In this document: positions 34,614 through 46,125 of the stretch, one piece after another
How positions within the stretch are numbered: the stretch's first letter is position 1
Layout: each line of letters opens with the position of its first letter
Origin: Monosiga brevicollis MX1
Lineage: Eukaryota > Opisthokonta > Choanoflagellata > Craspedida > Salpingoecidae
Assembly: GCF_000002865.3 (NCBI RefSeq)
Contig: NW_001865039.1
Location: 2,088,438-2,152,437 of the forward strand
Length of the DNA stretch: 64,000 nucleotides
Reading direction: 5' to 3'
Made by a program: the position numbers and the translations under genes
Notes under the pieces: model-generated
What the model saw: only the letters and a program-made list of their open reading frames with translations
Told to the model about the DNA's origin: nothing
Databases searched by the model: none

Positions 34614-34828
34614 GCCCGTGGTCAATGGTGAGCTACTCCGCCTCAGCGCCGGCGCGGCAGTGTGGCTGACGTTATTCGCTTGATGAACAGCTTGTTATCA
34701 AAAGCTGTTCAGTTATTGCAGATTCTGACAAATATAAACGGGGATCTGAATCAAGTTATCGTAGTAAATATAAAAGTTATTGTAGTTGTTATTTGACCTC
34801 CTTGTCAAGCTGGTGGTGTCTCACGGTC
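34614..34828. promoter_or_regulatory. Short bidirectional promoter region
   Basis: Only 215 bp separate the GPAA1 (-) and first carboxylesterase (+) start codons. The middle is unusually AT-rich for this window (about 34675-34795), with TATAAA-like words (aatataaacg at about 34730 and aatataaaag at about 34765). No GA tract is present here, unlike several other divergent spacers. Promoter function is inferred from position. Confidence 0.55.
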
Positions 34829-37339
34829 ATGGCGCATCGGCTCTACTGGCTCGGTGCGCTGCTCCTGTGGGGCACGCTGAGCGATGGGTGGGCACAGCCA
34901 TCCGTGACGCTGTCCTGCGGGCGCACGCTTCACGGGCTGACTCACCTAAACCGCCACTCTTACTACGGTGCGCTCTTCCCGCCCGGTTGACTGCGACTCG
35001 GCAACTACGCGATCCCTAACCCTGATCGTCTTCTGCTGCTGCTGCTACTGCTGCTGCTGCTGCTGCGCTGGCCCGACGATGGACGTGGATCGCATGCTAG
35101 GTATACCCTTTGCCGAGCCTCCTGTGGGCCCACGCCGTCTGCAACCCGCCAAGGTCAAGGCCTGTCCAAACACCGACCTAAACGCCACCCACTATGGCAG
35201 TGCCTGTCTGCAGCAAGATACGTCCTTTGCTCGACCGCAGTCTGAGGACTGTCTCAACTTGGACATGCACGTCCCACTGTACGTACCTGCTTCCATCTAC
35301 TGGCCACAGCCAACACCGTAGTCACTTGTCGATGCGCTGGGTTTGTCTCAACCCAAGTTTCCATTGCGCAGCGGGGACCCCGCCGCCGGAGCGACGACGT
35401 GGCCCACACTCGTATGGGTGTATGGTGGCAGTAACACGGGCGGATCAACAAACGATTACATGGGGCTCACCAACATTGTGCCATTGGCCGAGGCATGCGT
35501 CGTTACTATGAACTATCGTACCGGGGCGTTGGGCTTCTTGGCGGTTGATGCCCTGGTGGAGGGCGACGAACGCCGTACAGCGGGTAACTACGGTCTTACC
35601 GATATTGTTGCCAGCCTCGAGTGGGTCCAGGCCAACGCCAACGCCTTCCGCTGCTCGACCAGCAACGTCACTATCTACGGTGCGCGAAATTGCCTCTCTT
35701 CCTCTGTCCAGTCACGGAGCTCTGCATCTGTCTCGCCCTCATCCCATTCGTGTCGTTTTCCCCCTTACCTCTTGGGCTGGCGTAGGCCAATCCTCTGGTG
35801 GCACCAACATTTTGGCGCTGCTAACCAATCCAGCCCATGTTGGCTTGTTCTCGGCGGCCTATGCTCTGTCTGCCTCCACCCGTCAAGACTTTTCACGCGA
35901 GCATGCCGCCTCGATGCAAATGCCGTACCTCAACGGCACGGTCTGTCGAGACCTTCAAGGCTTCGCCCTTGCTCACTGCCTTCGCGCCGTAGCTGATCCC
36001 CGCGACGTAAGTTGCAGCGTTGATGATGCATTCGATCATCCCTCGACGCTGACCTGGTTTTGACTGCGTTTTGCACTCAAGTGTTTGTAACTGGAGGCGA
36101 GAGCGCCTGTTCGGTGCTGCCTGTCGACTGACATAGCGTGCGCGTGCTTTAGTTGATCATGACCATGCCGGATAGTTGGGACCTGGGGATCCATGAGGTG
36201 GCCCCAGGGGTACCCAATGACCACAATGAAAACTTTGTGCCGCTCAACATTGTCGATGGCGTCACCGTGCCCATGACCTTGCAAGCCGGTGCGTGCCTTC
36301 GTCATGGATTGTGCCGAGCCAGTGGCAGAGATGCTGCTCACACTTTTTTTGCACTTTACCCACACCTCCCACCAGCCCTGAAGCAGGCCGTTGTCGATGT
36401 GCCCTTGGTTTTGAGTTATGCTAGTGACGAGACCATTTTGGGCCCGGTGGACGAGGTTTGGTCTTGGACGGCGGCTGATGTCAAAGCCTTTTTCGAATCC
36501 AATTTCACAGACCTGGGCCCTCAAGCCGGGTCGGCTTTGATCGAGCTTTACAGTCCCATCAATAACGCCGTGCGCGTAAGTCAAAGCTCAGATTATACCA
36601 ATCCTTTTCAGGGCTCAATCAGCCGACCATGCTTTTGGCTGAACGTGTTTGGGTTGCATGTCACACATCGGTTTCCTCACAGACGTACTACGACTTTACA
36701 TCTGACGCTGCCATGGCCTGCGGAGTACATGCGGTGGCTACGTGGGCCTCGGCGGGCTTCCGCTCGCCTGTCTCAGTATTGGGTTCGTCTGTGCTCATGG
36801 GTACCAAAGCAGATTGAGAAGCGCTCGTTACTGTGCCCGCCTCATGTGCCCGGACGCCCTTGCTGTCGTGGTTGTCGCGTCTCGTTGCTGATTTTATAGA
36901 GTACGCCATGGCGCTATCGAGACCGTATGCGCTCGACTTTGAAGAGCCTGCAATCCCGTGCGTATGCTGTCACAAATTTGCCCCAGCTGGATCCACAGCA
37001 ATCTGTGCCTCCTGACAGATGCTTGCTTGTGGACTCGAATCCGAGTGTAGATACCCCTTTCATTTATGGGATTGGATAGTCCTGCAGGCTGCCTGGGACA
37101 TGTTTTTGCCCGTGTATCAACCCAGCACCGAGGAGACAAGGGCACATGATTTGCTGGTCCAATTCCTACATACCTTTGCACGGGGTCAAAGCACCTTGGC
37201 ACCCTTCAACGATGGGGTGGTCAATGTGATTGACAACACAACACAGGGCATCCTCACCCCACAAAGCCAGTACAAGGCGGCGCGCTGCGCCCGGCTCGTG
37301 GAGCTTGGCATCAACGCGTCGTACTGGTGGATCAACTGA
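34829..37339 (+). CDS. Secreted type-B carboxylesterase, copy A
   Basis: This is an alpha/beta-hydrolase of the carboxylesterase/cholinesterase family. Exon 1 (34829-34967) encodes a signal peptide (MAHRLYWLGALLLWGTLSDG). A phase-1 intron leads to GIPFAEPPVGPRRLQPA at 35101, then QSEDCLNLDMHVP, the two family hallmarks. WPTLVWVYGGSNTGGSTND is the oxyanion-hole region (usually HGGG, here YGGS). AGNYGLTDIVASLEWVQANA precedes the nucleophile elbow, split by an intron: VTIYG/QSSGGTNILALL gives GQSSG. Candidate acid is in SYASDETI and candidate His in YPFHLWDWIV (compare VPHGAELPYVF). Several Asn glycosylation sequons occur. The gene ends YWWIN, stop 37337-37339. Copy B follows 370 bp downstream with the same exon design. 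Substrate is unknown. Confidence 0.87.
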
Positions 37340-37709
37340 TAGTGTCCCTGTCATCTGCCCCCTACTCTTCTTCTCCTCATGCGAGACAGCCTCCCAACAC
37401 GTCATGGTTCTTCTTCACCTACCCGCTCCAAAGCCTCCTCGAATCAATCAATTTGAAAGCCAACAAGCAATCAAGCAAACAAATAAGCAAACAGACATGA
37501 CAAGCGAGAGAGAGAGAGTTTGAGTTTGAGAGTTTGAGTTTGAGAGAGAGAGAAAGTTTGAGAGAGAGTTTGAGAGAGAGAGTTTGAGAGTTTGAGAGAG
37601 AGTTTGAGAGTTTGAGAGAGAGTTTGAGAGAGAGTTTGAGAGAGAGAGTTTGAGAGAGAGAGAGAGTTTGAGTGTGTGTGTGGCGTTTACAACGGAAGGA
37701 GAGCAAGAG
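37340..37709. repeat. Spacer with GAGTTT / GA tandem repeats
   Basis: The gap between the tandem esterase genes contains an array of GAGAGAGTTT, GAGTTT and GA units (about 37505-37672). It ends about 40 bp before the copy-B ATG. The array is absent upstream of copy A. Confidence 0.85.
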
Positions 37710-40299
37710 ATGGCAGAGCAACGATCCATAAATCTCTTCTTGGCGGTGGCAAGCGCTTGCTTGCTGGTCAGTCTTGTGGCACCAGTCAATGGCCAGGTGC
37801 AGGCATCTGGCCCGACGGTTGCGTTGCCTTGTGGTCAGACCGTGACCGGTGTGAATCATGGCGACCACGTTTCCTACTTGGGTACGTGGTGCTTGGTGGG
37901 CTCCTTGGCGTTGGCGACACAGCGCTCGGCCGAGGTAGGCGCTGCGTAGCCGTGGCACTCATACCTTGAGCTTTTGTATGATGTTGCGCAGGCATCCCGT
38001 ACGCAGAGCCACCGGTGTCTCGCTTGCGGTTTCAGCCCGCACAGTTGGTGACGTGCCCCAGCAGCCACCTCAACGCCACCAGCTATGGCCCGGCGTGTCA
38101 TCAGCAACTGCCGACCCTTGACCGCCCCCAGAGCGAGGATTGCCTCAACCTTGATGTCCATGTGCCCAGGTATGTACTGAGCTGATCCGAGTCACCATTG
38201 CCATTTGCGAGAGTGTTCCGTCCCCTTCTTGATCCCAACAAGTGCATGTGTGCTCAACGAAAAGAGATTGTCGCACACCGTAGTGCTCCCATGACATCGC
38301 AGGACGAAACACGGCCAACTCTGGTGTGGGTCTACGGTGGTAGCAACGTGGAGGGTTCAACCAGCATGTACATTGGCATGCCCAAGCTTGCAGCCGCTGC
38401 TGACGCATGCGTGTTCTCCATGAACTATCGCCTTGGCCCGCTCGGTTATCTTGCCGTCGACGCGCTGGCCCTGGATGATGCGCGCGGGGTGGCAGGCAAC
38501 TATGGTTTGACGGATATCATTGCCAGCTTGCAATGGGTCCAGGCCAACGGGGCCGCGTTTGGCTGCTCTACCACCAACGTCACCATCTACGGTGAGCCTG
38601 CCTCTCGGCGATCAGCGTCGTTCGTCGCAGACCCTTCTTCGGCTCATGCCCTCATGCCACTGTGGGCCTGCTGTTCAATTTGACAGGTCAATCGTCTGGT
38701 GGCACCAACATTTTGGCGCTCTTGGCCAACGATGAGGTGGCCGGGCTCTTTTCCGCCGCCTACGCATTATCACCATCAACTCGCCTTGACTTTACCCAGG
38801 CACACATCCAGGAGCGCCAAACGCCTTATTTGGCGAGCACGGTGTGTCAAGGCTTGGAGAAGCAACATCTAGCCAACTGCCTGCGCTACGCGGCCGACGC
38901 CAAGGACGTAAGTGTGATGCATTTGGGTGCCAGCCACCTAATGGGGGCGGGGGCGGGGGAAAGTCTCCTGTCCATTCATCAGCTGGGGTACTAAGCTGGT
39001 TGCCGCGGTGGACGTGACTGCTATGTGGTAGTTGGTCAAGGCTATGCCTTCCACATGGAATATGGACCTCAAGAGCCTGGCACCTGGCGCAACACGGGAG
39101 AATAACAACGACTTTGTGCCACTTGTCTACGTCGATGGTGTCACAATGAAAACAAGTCTGAAGAATGGTATGAACCCCCCCCCCCCCCCCTCCCCCCTTT
39201 TTTTTCTCTCCATGCACACACACGTACACGCATCGGATCAACTGGGCGAAGATCTTGTCTCTTCGAACAAAACCATTCAGGTGTCAAGAGTAGCGAAGGG
39301 TGCGGGCGTTTCTGATTCACATTTGTTGCCGGGGTGTACATGTAGCCCTTCAACAAGCGTGGGTTGATGTGCCGCTGGTAATCAGCTACACCAGCGACGA
39401 AACTTTGCTTCAACCCATTGATGAGGTCTTCAGCTGGACCAGCGCGGATCTCGAACACTTTTTCAAGACAAACTTTAGTCACATGGGCCCTGATGTTGGT
39501 CAAAAGCTGATTGGTTTGTACAGTCCTCTTACCAACCCACTCAAGGTGAGCGTTTTGTGTAACTGTTCCACCGGCGCGCGTCGGTCTCAGCTGCCAACGA
39601 GTGTCGCCGAGACTCCCAACACCATGTTGTCAAATGCTGGTGTAGACGTACTATGATTTTGCAGCAGATGTGGGCATGGTGTGTGGGGTGCAACAAGTCA
39701 TGTCCTGGGCCCATGCTGGATTTCAATCACCGAGTGGTCTTATTGGTGCGTTTGGACTGCACCCAAAGTGTATGCTTCAGGCTCATGCTCTGCCCATTGC
39801 TTTCTCACTTGACACCCTTAAACCGGACGCATGGCGTGTAGAATATGCTATGCCCCTGTCCCAACCCCTACACCTGAGCTTCAACGAGCCTGGACTGGCG
39901 TATGTAACACCTGTGGGGCTAAACCCGGCTTATCCATGCGAGATGGCCAAAGCCTAGTGGAACTCCGAAGGGTCTGTGCTGACACGCGTGGTGGATTTTG
40001 TCAGGTACCCCTTTCACATCTGGGACTGGATTGTCATGGAGGCAGCCTGGAACTTTTTTGGCCTGACGTACACGCCATCGGCCGCAGAGCTGGCGGCGCA
40101 CGAGGTACTTCTGAACATGGTTTCTGTCTTGGCACATACCGGACGCTTCACGCTTGCGGAATTTGGGGACGACGGCACCATCAACGTGATTGACAACACG
40201 ACCACACCCGTGGTCACGGCAACGCCGGCCTACAAGCAGCAATTGTGCAATTCACTCACCAGCCTCGGGTTTGATGACACGTTTTGGTGGATCAATTAG
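37710..40299 (+). CDS. Secreted type-B carboxylesterase, copy B
   Basis: This is a tandem paralogue of the preceding gene. A signal peptide (MAEQRSINLFLAVASACLLV) is followed by GIPYAEPPVSRLRFQPAQ, RPQSEDCLNLDVHVP, TLVWVYGGSNVEGSTSMYIG, AGNYGLTDIIASLQWVQANG and the elbow VTIYG/QSSGGTNILALLAN. SYTSDETLLQPIDEVFSW holds the candidate acid, and YPFHIWDWIVMEAAWNFFG the candidate His. The C-terminus DTFWWIN mirrors ASYWWIN of copy A, stop 40297-40299. Intron positions at the first hallmark, at the elbow and before the VDGVT segment match copy A, so duplication post-dates those introns. One intron holds a C-run/T-run (39176-39205). The YGGS oxyanion variant is shared by both copies. Confidence 0.87.
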
Positions 40300-40406
40300 C
40301 GTGAAAGTGTGAATGAAACGCCTGTGGCGATATCCAGTGGATGCGGCCAGTCAATGGTCAAATTGACGTGTGATCCCATTGCAGGCTCAAGTCAGTCCTT
40401 TTCAAT

Positions 40407-40690
40407 CTAGGGTGTGGTCGCCAGTTGCTGTTGTAGCTGTTCAAGCAGACTGTTGACCAAGCGCATGGGCAGACCGATAATGGAATCTTCATCGCCTTCG
40501 CGCTTGTCCAGATAGGGCTCGATCAAGGGGTCATCGATCAAAAATCCACCACAACAATGATAAACATCACCTTTGGCCAGCAGCTGATCCACAATCTGTT
40601 TGCCAAAAAGAGGCATGAGCAAGTTTTATTGCAAGCCAAAAAAAGGAACGGAGTTTCCGTCAAGAGCTTTCGAGTGTGTGTGTGTGTGTG

Positions 40691-40736
<46 letters not shown>

Positions 40737-41609
40737 CAATTCTGAGCCGCCAGTCTGTCCACGGTGCGGTGTTTCTGAGAGAGACACGTGAGCAACCGTC
40801 GCACCTCTGTGGGGATGGGCTTGAACCACTGGCGGGCAATGTCGACGCCATCAACCTGTGTGCCCGTGGCTAGGTCAGTGATGACAACACTGCTGACAGT
40901 GCAGGCAGGGGCCGTCTCATAGCTCTTGAGATAGGCTCGCGCCTCAGCCTCACTCTCAGGCTTTTCGCGAATGGTGCCATTATAGTGAGTCACCTGGTCT
41001 GTTTTGGGACAAGAGCGGGGTCAAAGACACATATTGAGCTCGGAGCGGCGATAGCGACATAGCCTTGTACACAATGTTATATACACGTTGCATCGATAAA
41101 GGATGCTTTTGCGACGGAGACCACTGTACACAACGTACCGCCAGTCAGTAAAAAGACGGGTTCGGCGGTGGGCGCAGCCAGTTCAGCCTTGAGCAGGTCT
41201 TGTAGAGCAGCAGCTTTCGCGCGCGCAATGGCGACTGTCAGCTACGCGCACACATGCACGCATACAGAAACAGAGAGAAAAAGGGGTGGAGGGGGAGACA
41301 GAGGGAAGGATGAAAGAGAAAGAGAGGCACACACATGCACACAATTCAAGCGACCGCAATGGAGCAGGCCAGTAGGTTGTGGGGGAGGCCTGAGTGCGAT
41401 CAGCGTTGACGGCTTTATCTGGTCCCTCGCACCTTTGTAGGATCAGCTGCATCTCGTTCACCTTCTCCAAGGGTAACGGCCTTTTCATCAATGTCAGCCG
41501 GGCGCACATCAAACGTGTACCCCGCCTGACGCAGGCAAGCCTGACGACCCTTGGACTTGGATCCCAATACCAGGCGAAACCCCTGTCCTGCCGCCTTCTC
41601 AGTACTCAT
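40407..41609 (-). CDS. Maf-type nucleoside triphosphate pyrophosphatase
   Basis: Maf/ASMTL-type enzymes hydrolyse dTTP, UTP or modified nucleotides to monophosphates (house-cleaning). Exon 1 from 41609 encodes GFRLVLGSKSKGRQACLRQA, the family N-terminus (usually LASxSPRRxxLL), then GYTFDVRPADIDEKAV. The next exon is a short segment rich in Ala/Lys (VAIARAKAAALQ, the conserved LAxxKA helix). TDQVTHYNGTIREKPES contains the catalytic Asp followed by the GEI-x-x-KP motif. Then EAEARAYLKSYE, a beta-strand region ending DIARQWFKPIP, and the last exon (GGFLIDDPLIEPYLDKREGD, matching GxYxIqg..liexieG). The stop is 40407-40409. A GT microsatellite (40674-40736) sits in the last intron. The substitution of SPRR by SKSKGRQ is unusual. 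Confidence 0.87.
40674..40736. repeat. GT microsatellite in Maf intron
   Basis: About 30 copies of GT with a single GC interruption lie inside the last intron of the Maf-type gene. Confidence 0.93.
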
Positions 41610-42062
41610 GACGCCGGTCGTGTGTGTGTGTGAAGGAAGACAGAGAGAGAGGGAGAGAAAAATTCTTGTAAGAGGAACTCTGTTGAAAGTCACACTTTCA
41701 ACTCCAATAAATTCAAATCAGAGAGGAGACTTTACTTTACTTAACATGTAAGAAAGGGAGGAGTTGTTTGTGCTTCACAACCAAACAACTCCTCCTCGTG
41801 CTCGGCTCCTCCCGCCCTCCCGTCCTCTTCCTCCTCCTCCCCTTCCTCTTCTTCCTCCTCCTCCCCTTCCTCTTCTTCCTCCTCCTCCCCTTCCTCTTCT
41901 TCCTCCTCCTCCCCTTCCTCTTCTTCCTCCTCCTCCCCTTCCTCTTCTTCCTCCTCCTCCCCTTCCTCTTCTTCCTCCTCCTCTTCTTCCTCCTCTTCTT
42001 CCTCTTCTTCCTCCTCCTCTTCTTCCTCCTCTTCTTCCTCTTCTTTCTCCTCTTCTTCCTCT

Positions 42063-42100
<38 letters not shown>

Positions 42101-42418
42101 CTCCTCCTCCTCCTTCTCCTCCTCCTTCTTCTCCTCCTCCCTGATAATTTTTCTTTCCCCCCGCTTGCTTCACCGCATTTCTTTGACCTGCTGCTGTCTC
42201 CTGCTGCCTCTCGCGTGTCCCTTTTGATCGCGGCCCACTCCACCCCCGCGCTTGGACCTTGATCTCCTTTTTGGACGATCTTGGTCATTTTTATTTGGCT
42301 TGATTATGCGTTGGCTTGAGGCGCCTGGTCTCTGATCGCACGCTTTGGGTCGCACGCCGGCCTTGATCTTGCCAGCTGCATATCGGGGAGACGCTCGTCG
42401 ACCTGGCGTTGCTTCACC
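41610..42418. repeat. Divergent spacer with 24-bp polypyrimidine array
   Basis: This is the region between the Maf-type gene (-) and the receptor tyrosine kinase (+). At about 41818-42145 the plus strand is almost purely C/T. It begins with about five 24-bp units of TTCCTCTTCTTCCTCCTCCTCCCC-like sequence, then shorter TTCCTC mixtures. The complementary strand reads as an Arg/Lys-rich open frame, which I treat as composition, not a gene. Confidence 0.85.
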
Positions 42419-45400
42419 ATGCGCTCAACGCCAAGCCTTTTGGCGGCCTGGCTGCTACTTTTTCTAGCTGCGTTGGCACCCTTGTCACATGCACAAAAGC
42501 CCCTTCGCTTGGTGGCTTACGTCAAACAACATGTGACCTACGCCGGATTTCTTCCCGTCGTCCAGGAAGCGGACAAGCAGTTTCGCTGCCCTCTGCCCTG
42601 TAACCTCCCCACAGGCATCTCTTTGGTACCCGAAACCGGCCAGGTGTGTTGCACGCGGGTCATGGTTTTAAGGTGGCCGCATACGGCCTAGCGATCCGTG
42701 GCATGTCCCCATACTTTGATATTCATCTTGCTTGTATCCTGTAAACTCGCGCATGCACAGCTTCTGGGTCGAGCCACCATAGCAGGCTCATATGGACCCG
42801 CCACTATCAATCTTTTTAATACAACCACCAATCATACTCGCCCATTCCTGGTCGTTTCTTTCGTTGTCACCAGCAACACGGAGAGCTGCACCGTCCAATC
42901 GCTGGATGCGCAAGATTTGGTTTTTGAAGCCGGCTCCTATGGGCAAATCCTACCCACAGTCGCCCAAAACTGCATGCCGGCCCAAGCTCAAAGCGGTGAC
43001 CTTGACAGCGAGGATGATGATGATGAAGAAGACGATGATGATGAAGAGGGTGATGACGACGAGGGCGAAGCAAGCCGCCGTGTAAGCATCTGATCTACGT
43101 TGTACCCCGTGCAGATCCTTGTCTGATCCCTGGCCGTCCATGCCTATCCATCCTCACTTCTTGTGTTCTGACACATAGAGGCGCAGTGTCAACGACGACA
43201 TCGTGTACTCGACTCTTCCCCTGACATTACCCACGGGTAGGTTGGGTTATCCGCAGCAGAAGCCATTTGGCAACAGACAGCACACATGGCTACGCCTCGT
43301 CTGCCATACTCGATTCCATGCCAAAGGTCCTCAAGTCGTGTGCACGCCTGCCTGGGTTAGGTTTGGTGCTCAACCCTCTGGATGGTAGCATCTCAGGCAC
43401 TCCCCTCGAGGCCGGTGACTATGGGCAGTACATCGTCTATGCCGCCTCCAGCTACGACGAGGCCATCGTGGCCGTCCTTGCCATTTCAGTGCAGGGGTCC
43501 GACTGCGATACGGCTGCAAATGGGCCCAACGGCGCAGGATGTGGTGAATTTGGAACTTGCGTTGATCAGGTCCGCCTTGTTGAAAGCTCACATTTCTCTC
43601 TGCCTCCTGCTACCGCACGCGCACGCAGTCTGCTGGCTGATTATCATCTTCCTGCAAACCCGCGCTTGTCGTGCCGCTCACTCTCTGCGTGGTTTGCCCA
43701 GGTGCAATATGATGAGGCTTTCACGTGCTCCTGTACGCGTGGGTACCGCGGTGAAAACTGTGAGCTGGCAGCCTCGAGTTCCACTGAAAATAGCAGTGCC
43801 ACAATTGCGCTTGCCGTCGTCTTGCCCCTGACTGCATTGGTACTCGTGCTTGCTTACCTTCTCTACCGCCACAAGAAGAACAAGATGAAGGTACGCCGCC
43901 ACCAGTCGATGACGCAACTTCGGCTCAGGGATTCAGTTCCACTCAAGCACCGTTTGGTACCGTGTCCCCGCAGATCGTGGCATTGGATGTCTATCAACCA
44001 CCTCAACCAGATCAGTGGGAGTACGATCGTCAGCAACTCTTCTTCAAGGGACATCTGGGTGAAGGACAGTTTGGCACCGTCAGTCGAGCCCGCGCGCTTG
44101 ATATTCGAGATCAAGTCGGTGAGGTTGATGTTGCTGTTAAGCAATGTGGTTCTCGCAAATCTGGCACCACGGACAGCATCAGCGTGGAAAACATGTACCG
44201 CTTTGTCAAGGAAGCAAACGTTATGAAGCGTTTCGACCATCGGAATGTAGGTAGTGCGGCCCACGATACCAGCCGCCTCTACTTCTAATCAGCCCGCTGG
44301 CATTTGGCAAGTTCATTCCCAACATATGGCTCATTCTTGCCAATCACACCCTGTAGGTGCTGCGCCTGCTAGGCGTTTGCTTACAGGAAGAGCCTCTCTA
44401 CGTCATCACCGAACTCATGGAGAAAGGCGACTTGCTGTCATACCTGCGCACGGCTGCTAAGGTGGATCTGCGCTTCCATGCATCTGGCCAGCAATCTTTC
44501 TTTTTGTTGTGGCACACATCTCACCAAGTTCCGTTGCTACTTTCTCAGTCCTTGACGACGCGCCAGCTGACGGCCATGAGCTCTGATGTCGCCGAGGGCA
44601 TGTCGTACCTGCACAGCCTTCAATTCGTACACGGTTCGTTCGTTGCTCTATGTTGCTGCCTCGTTTGGAAATGACGAAGGAATGCTGTCAGATAGAGTTT
44701 AGTTTCAAGACTCTTGGTGTTGCTGCACATATTCATGGGCTCTTGCATGAACCGAGTTTAGGCGATTTGGCCTGTCGCAATTGCCTCGTCAATGCCAACG
44801 GGGTCGTGAAAATTGCAGACTTTGGGTGAGTTATGCGCCAACCACACCTCATGCCTGCAAACGGCGATCGCAAGTTGCGTTGTACTTGAGTCAACCATTT
44901 TCGCGCTGAAAGCACGAGTTGTTTTCATCCCGTATGCTGGCGATTGAAGAGCTTATTGACTGTTCGACATTTCTAGACTCTCCAAGGACGCCAGTTACAA
45001 GGGATATTACGCCCGCAATGCCAACGACACCACACCGGTCCCCATCCGCTGGTAACGTTTTGCATCATTCTTATGTCTAAGCGCCATGTTGCTTTTTGCG
45101 GTCATCCTTCAGACGTTCAGACAGCGTTTGCCTCACGCGTTCCCGTTCTGTGATGGATCGCCGTTGTTAGGATGTCTCCAGAAACGCTCATTTATGGGCG
45201 GTTTACCCTGGCTGGCGATGTTTGGGCCATGGGCATTGTCCTTTTTGAAATATTTTCTCACGGCCAGTTGCCATACGCTGGCATCGGGAATCAACAGATC
45301 TTACATCAAGGTTTGTCTGCCCAACATACGTATTGCCCGCAGTCATCGACGGTACTCAGGTTTGCTCATTTGTTGGATGCATGTGCTCAATGGGGTGGTC

Positions 45401-45836
45401 GTTCTCGCTTCTCTGTGTTATAGTGGAGAAAGGCTATCGCCTTACGGCTCCCAAATCCATGTCAGAGGGGGTGGCTCAGCTCATGAATGAATGTTGGCTG
45501 GCCGAGGCAGAGATGCGCCCAAGCATGAGAGACGTGTCACAGAGATTGGCCATGGCTACGGCTATGGCGCACAATACGGCCGTGGTAGTCGAGCAAACTT
45601 CAACAACTCCCAATCAAACTCCCAATCAGTGCCTTCTCGCGCCTGGTGACGACGCTTACGAATACGCGCCAAGTGTGCCCAGCGTGCGCGCTTCCGAGGC
45701 CAGTGTCTTCGTGTCTGTTGACATGACTGGAAATACATCAGGGTCAACCGCGACGACCACCTCGCAAAACTTTTACGTGGCTGATACCGTGGCGCGCTCG
45801 AGCAACCCCGATTCGATGATGTACGCTCCGGTCTAG
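42419..45836 (+). CDS. Receptor tyrosine kinase with putative-Ig and EGF ectodomain
   Basis: The ATG at 42419 opens a signal peptide (MRSTPSLLAAWLLLFLAALA). Two putative-Ig (He_PIG-like) modules follow: LPTGISLVPETGQLLGRATI, and LVLNPLDGSISGTPLEAGDY. Between them lie an acidic D/E run and ASRRRRSVNDD. An EGF module (CGEFGTCVDQ...CSCTRGYRGENCE) precedes the transmembrane helix (IALAVVLPLTALVLVLAYLL) and a basic stop-transfer. The kinase shows the glycine loop GEGQFG, VAVKQCG, ITELMEKGDLLSYL, HGDLACRNCLV (Arg of HRD replaced by Gly), ADFGLSKD, PIRWMSPETLIYG and WLAEAEMRPSM. The tail has YEYAP, NFYVAD and MYAPV; stop 45834-45836. Gly loop, Lys, catalytic Asp and DFG are intact, so it is probably active. 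It is a choanoflagellate-style receptor with no evident animal orthologue. Confidence 0.92.
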
Positions 45837-46125
45837 ACCTTTGGGAGCTGCGTCAAGGTGTGCTGTAATGTGACACCATTTTAGTTTTACGCCTATTCCA
45901 GAGCTCCTTTCATGGACAGTGTCCTTTTTTTTATGCTGCTTGGTTATTATTGATGTTCATTGTTTATGGCTACACGAGAGGGCGTCGAGTTTTGCGTCTC
46001 AAAAGAGTTAAGCGTGCGCCCACTTTGCTTGAATAGAAAAGTTTTAATCAAACTATCGATTCACATGTCAAAACAAAAAACAAAAAAACACCCAACCAGA
46101 CTCCCGGGAATGTACAGCCACCATT

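Noticed and set aside
41737-42288. Arg/Lys-rich 183-codon frame on the minus strand
   Set aside because: It is the complement of a polypyrimidine array. Composition alone explains it and no domain or splice context supports a gene.
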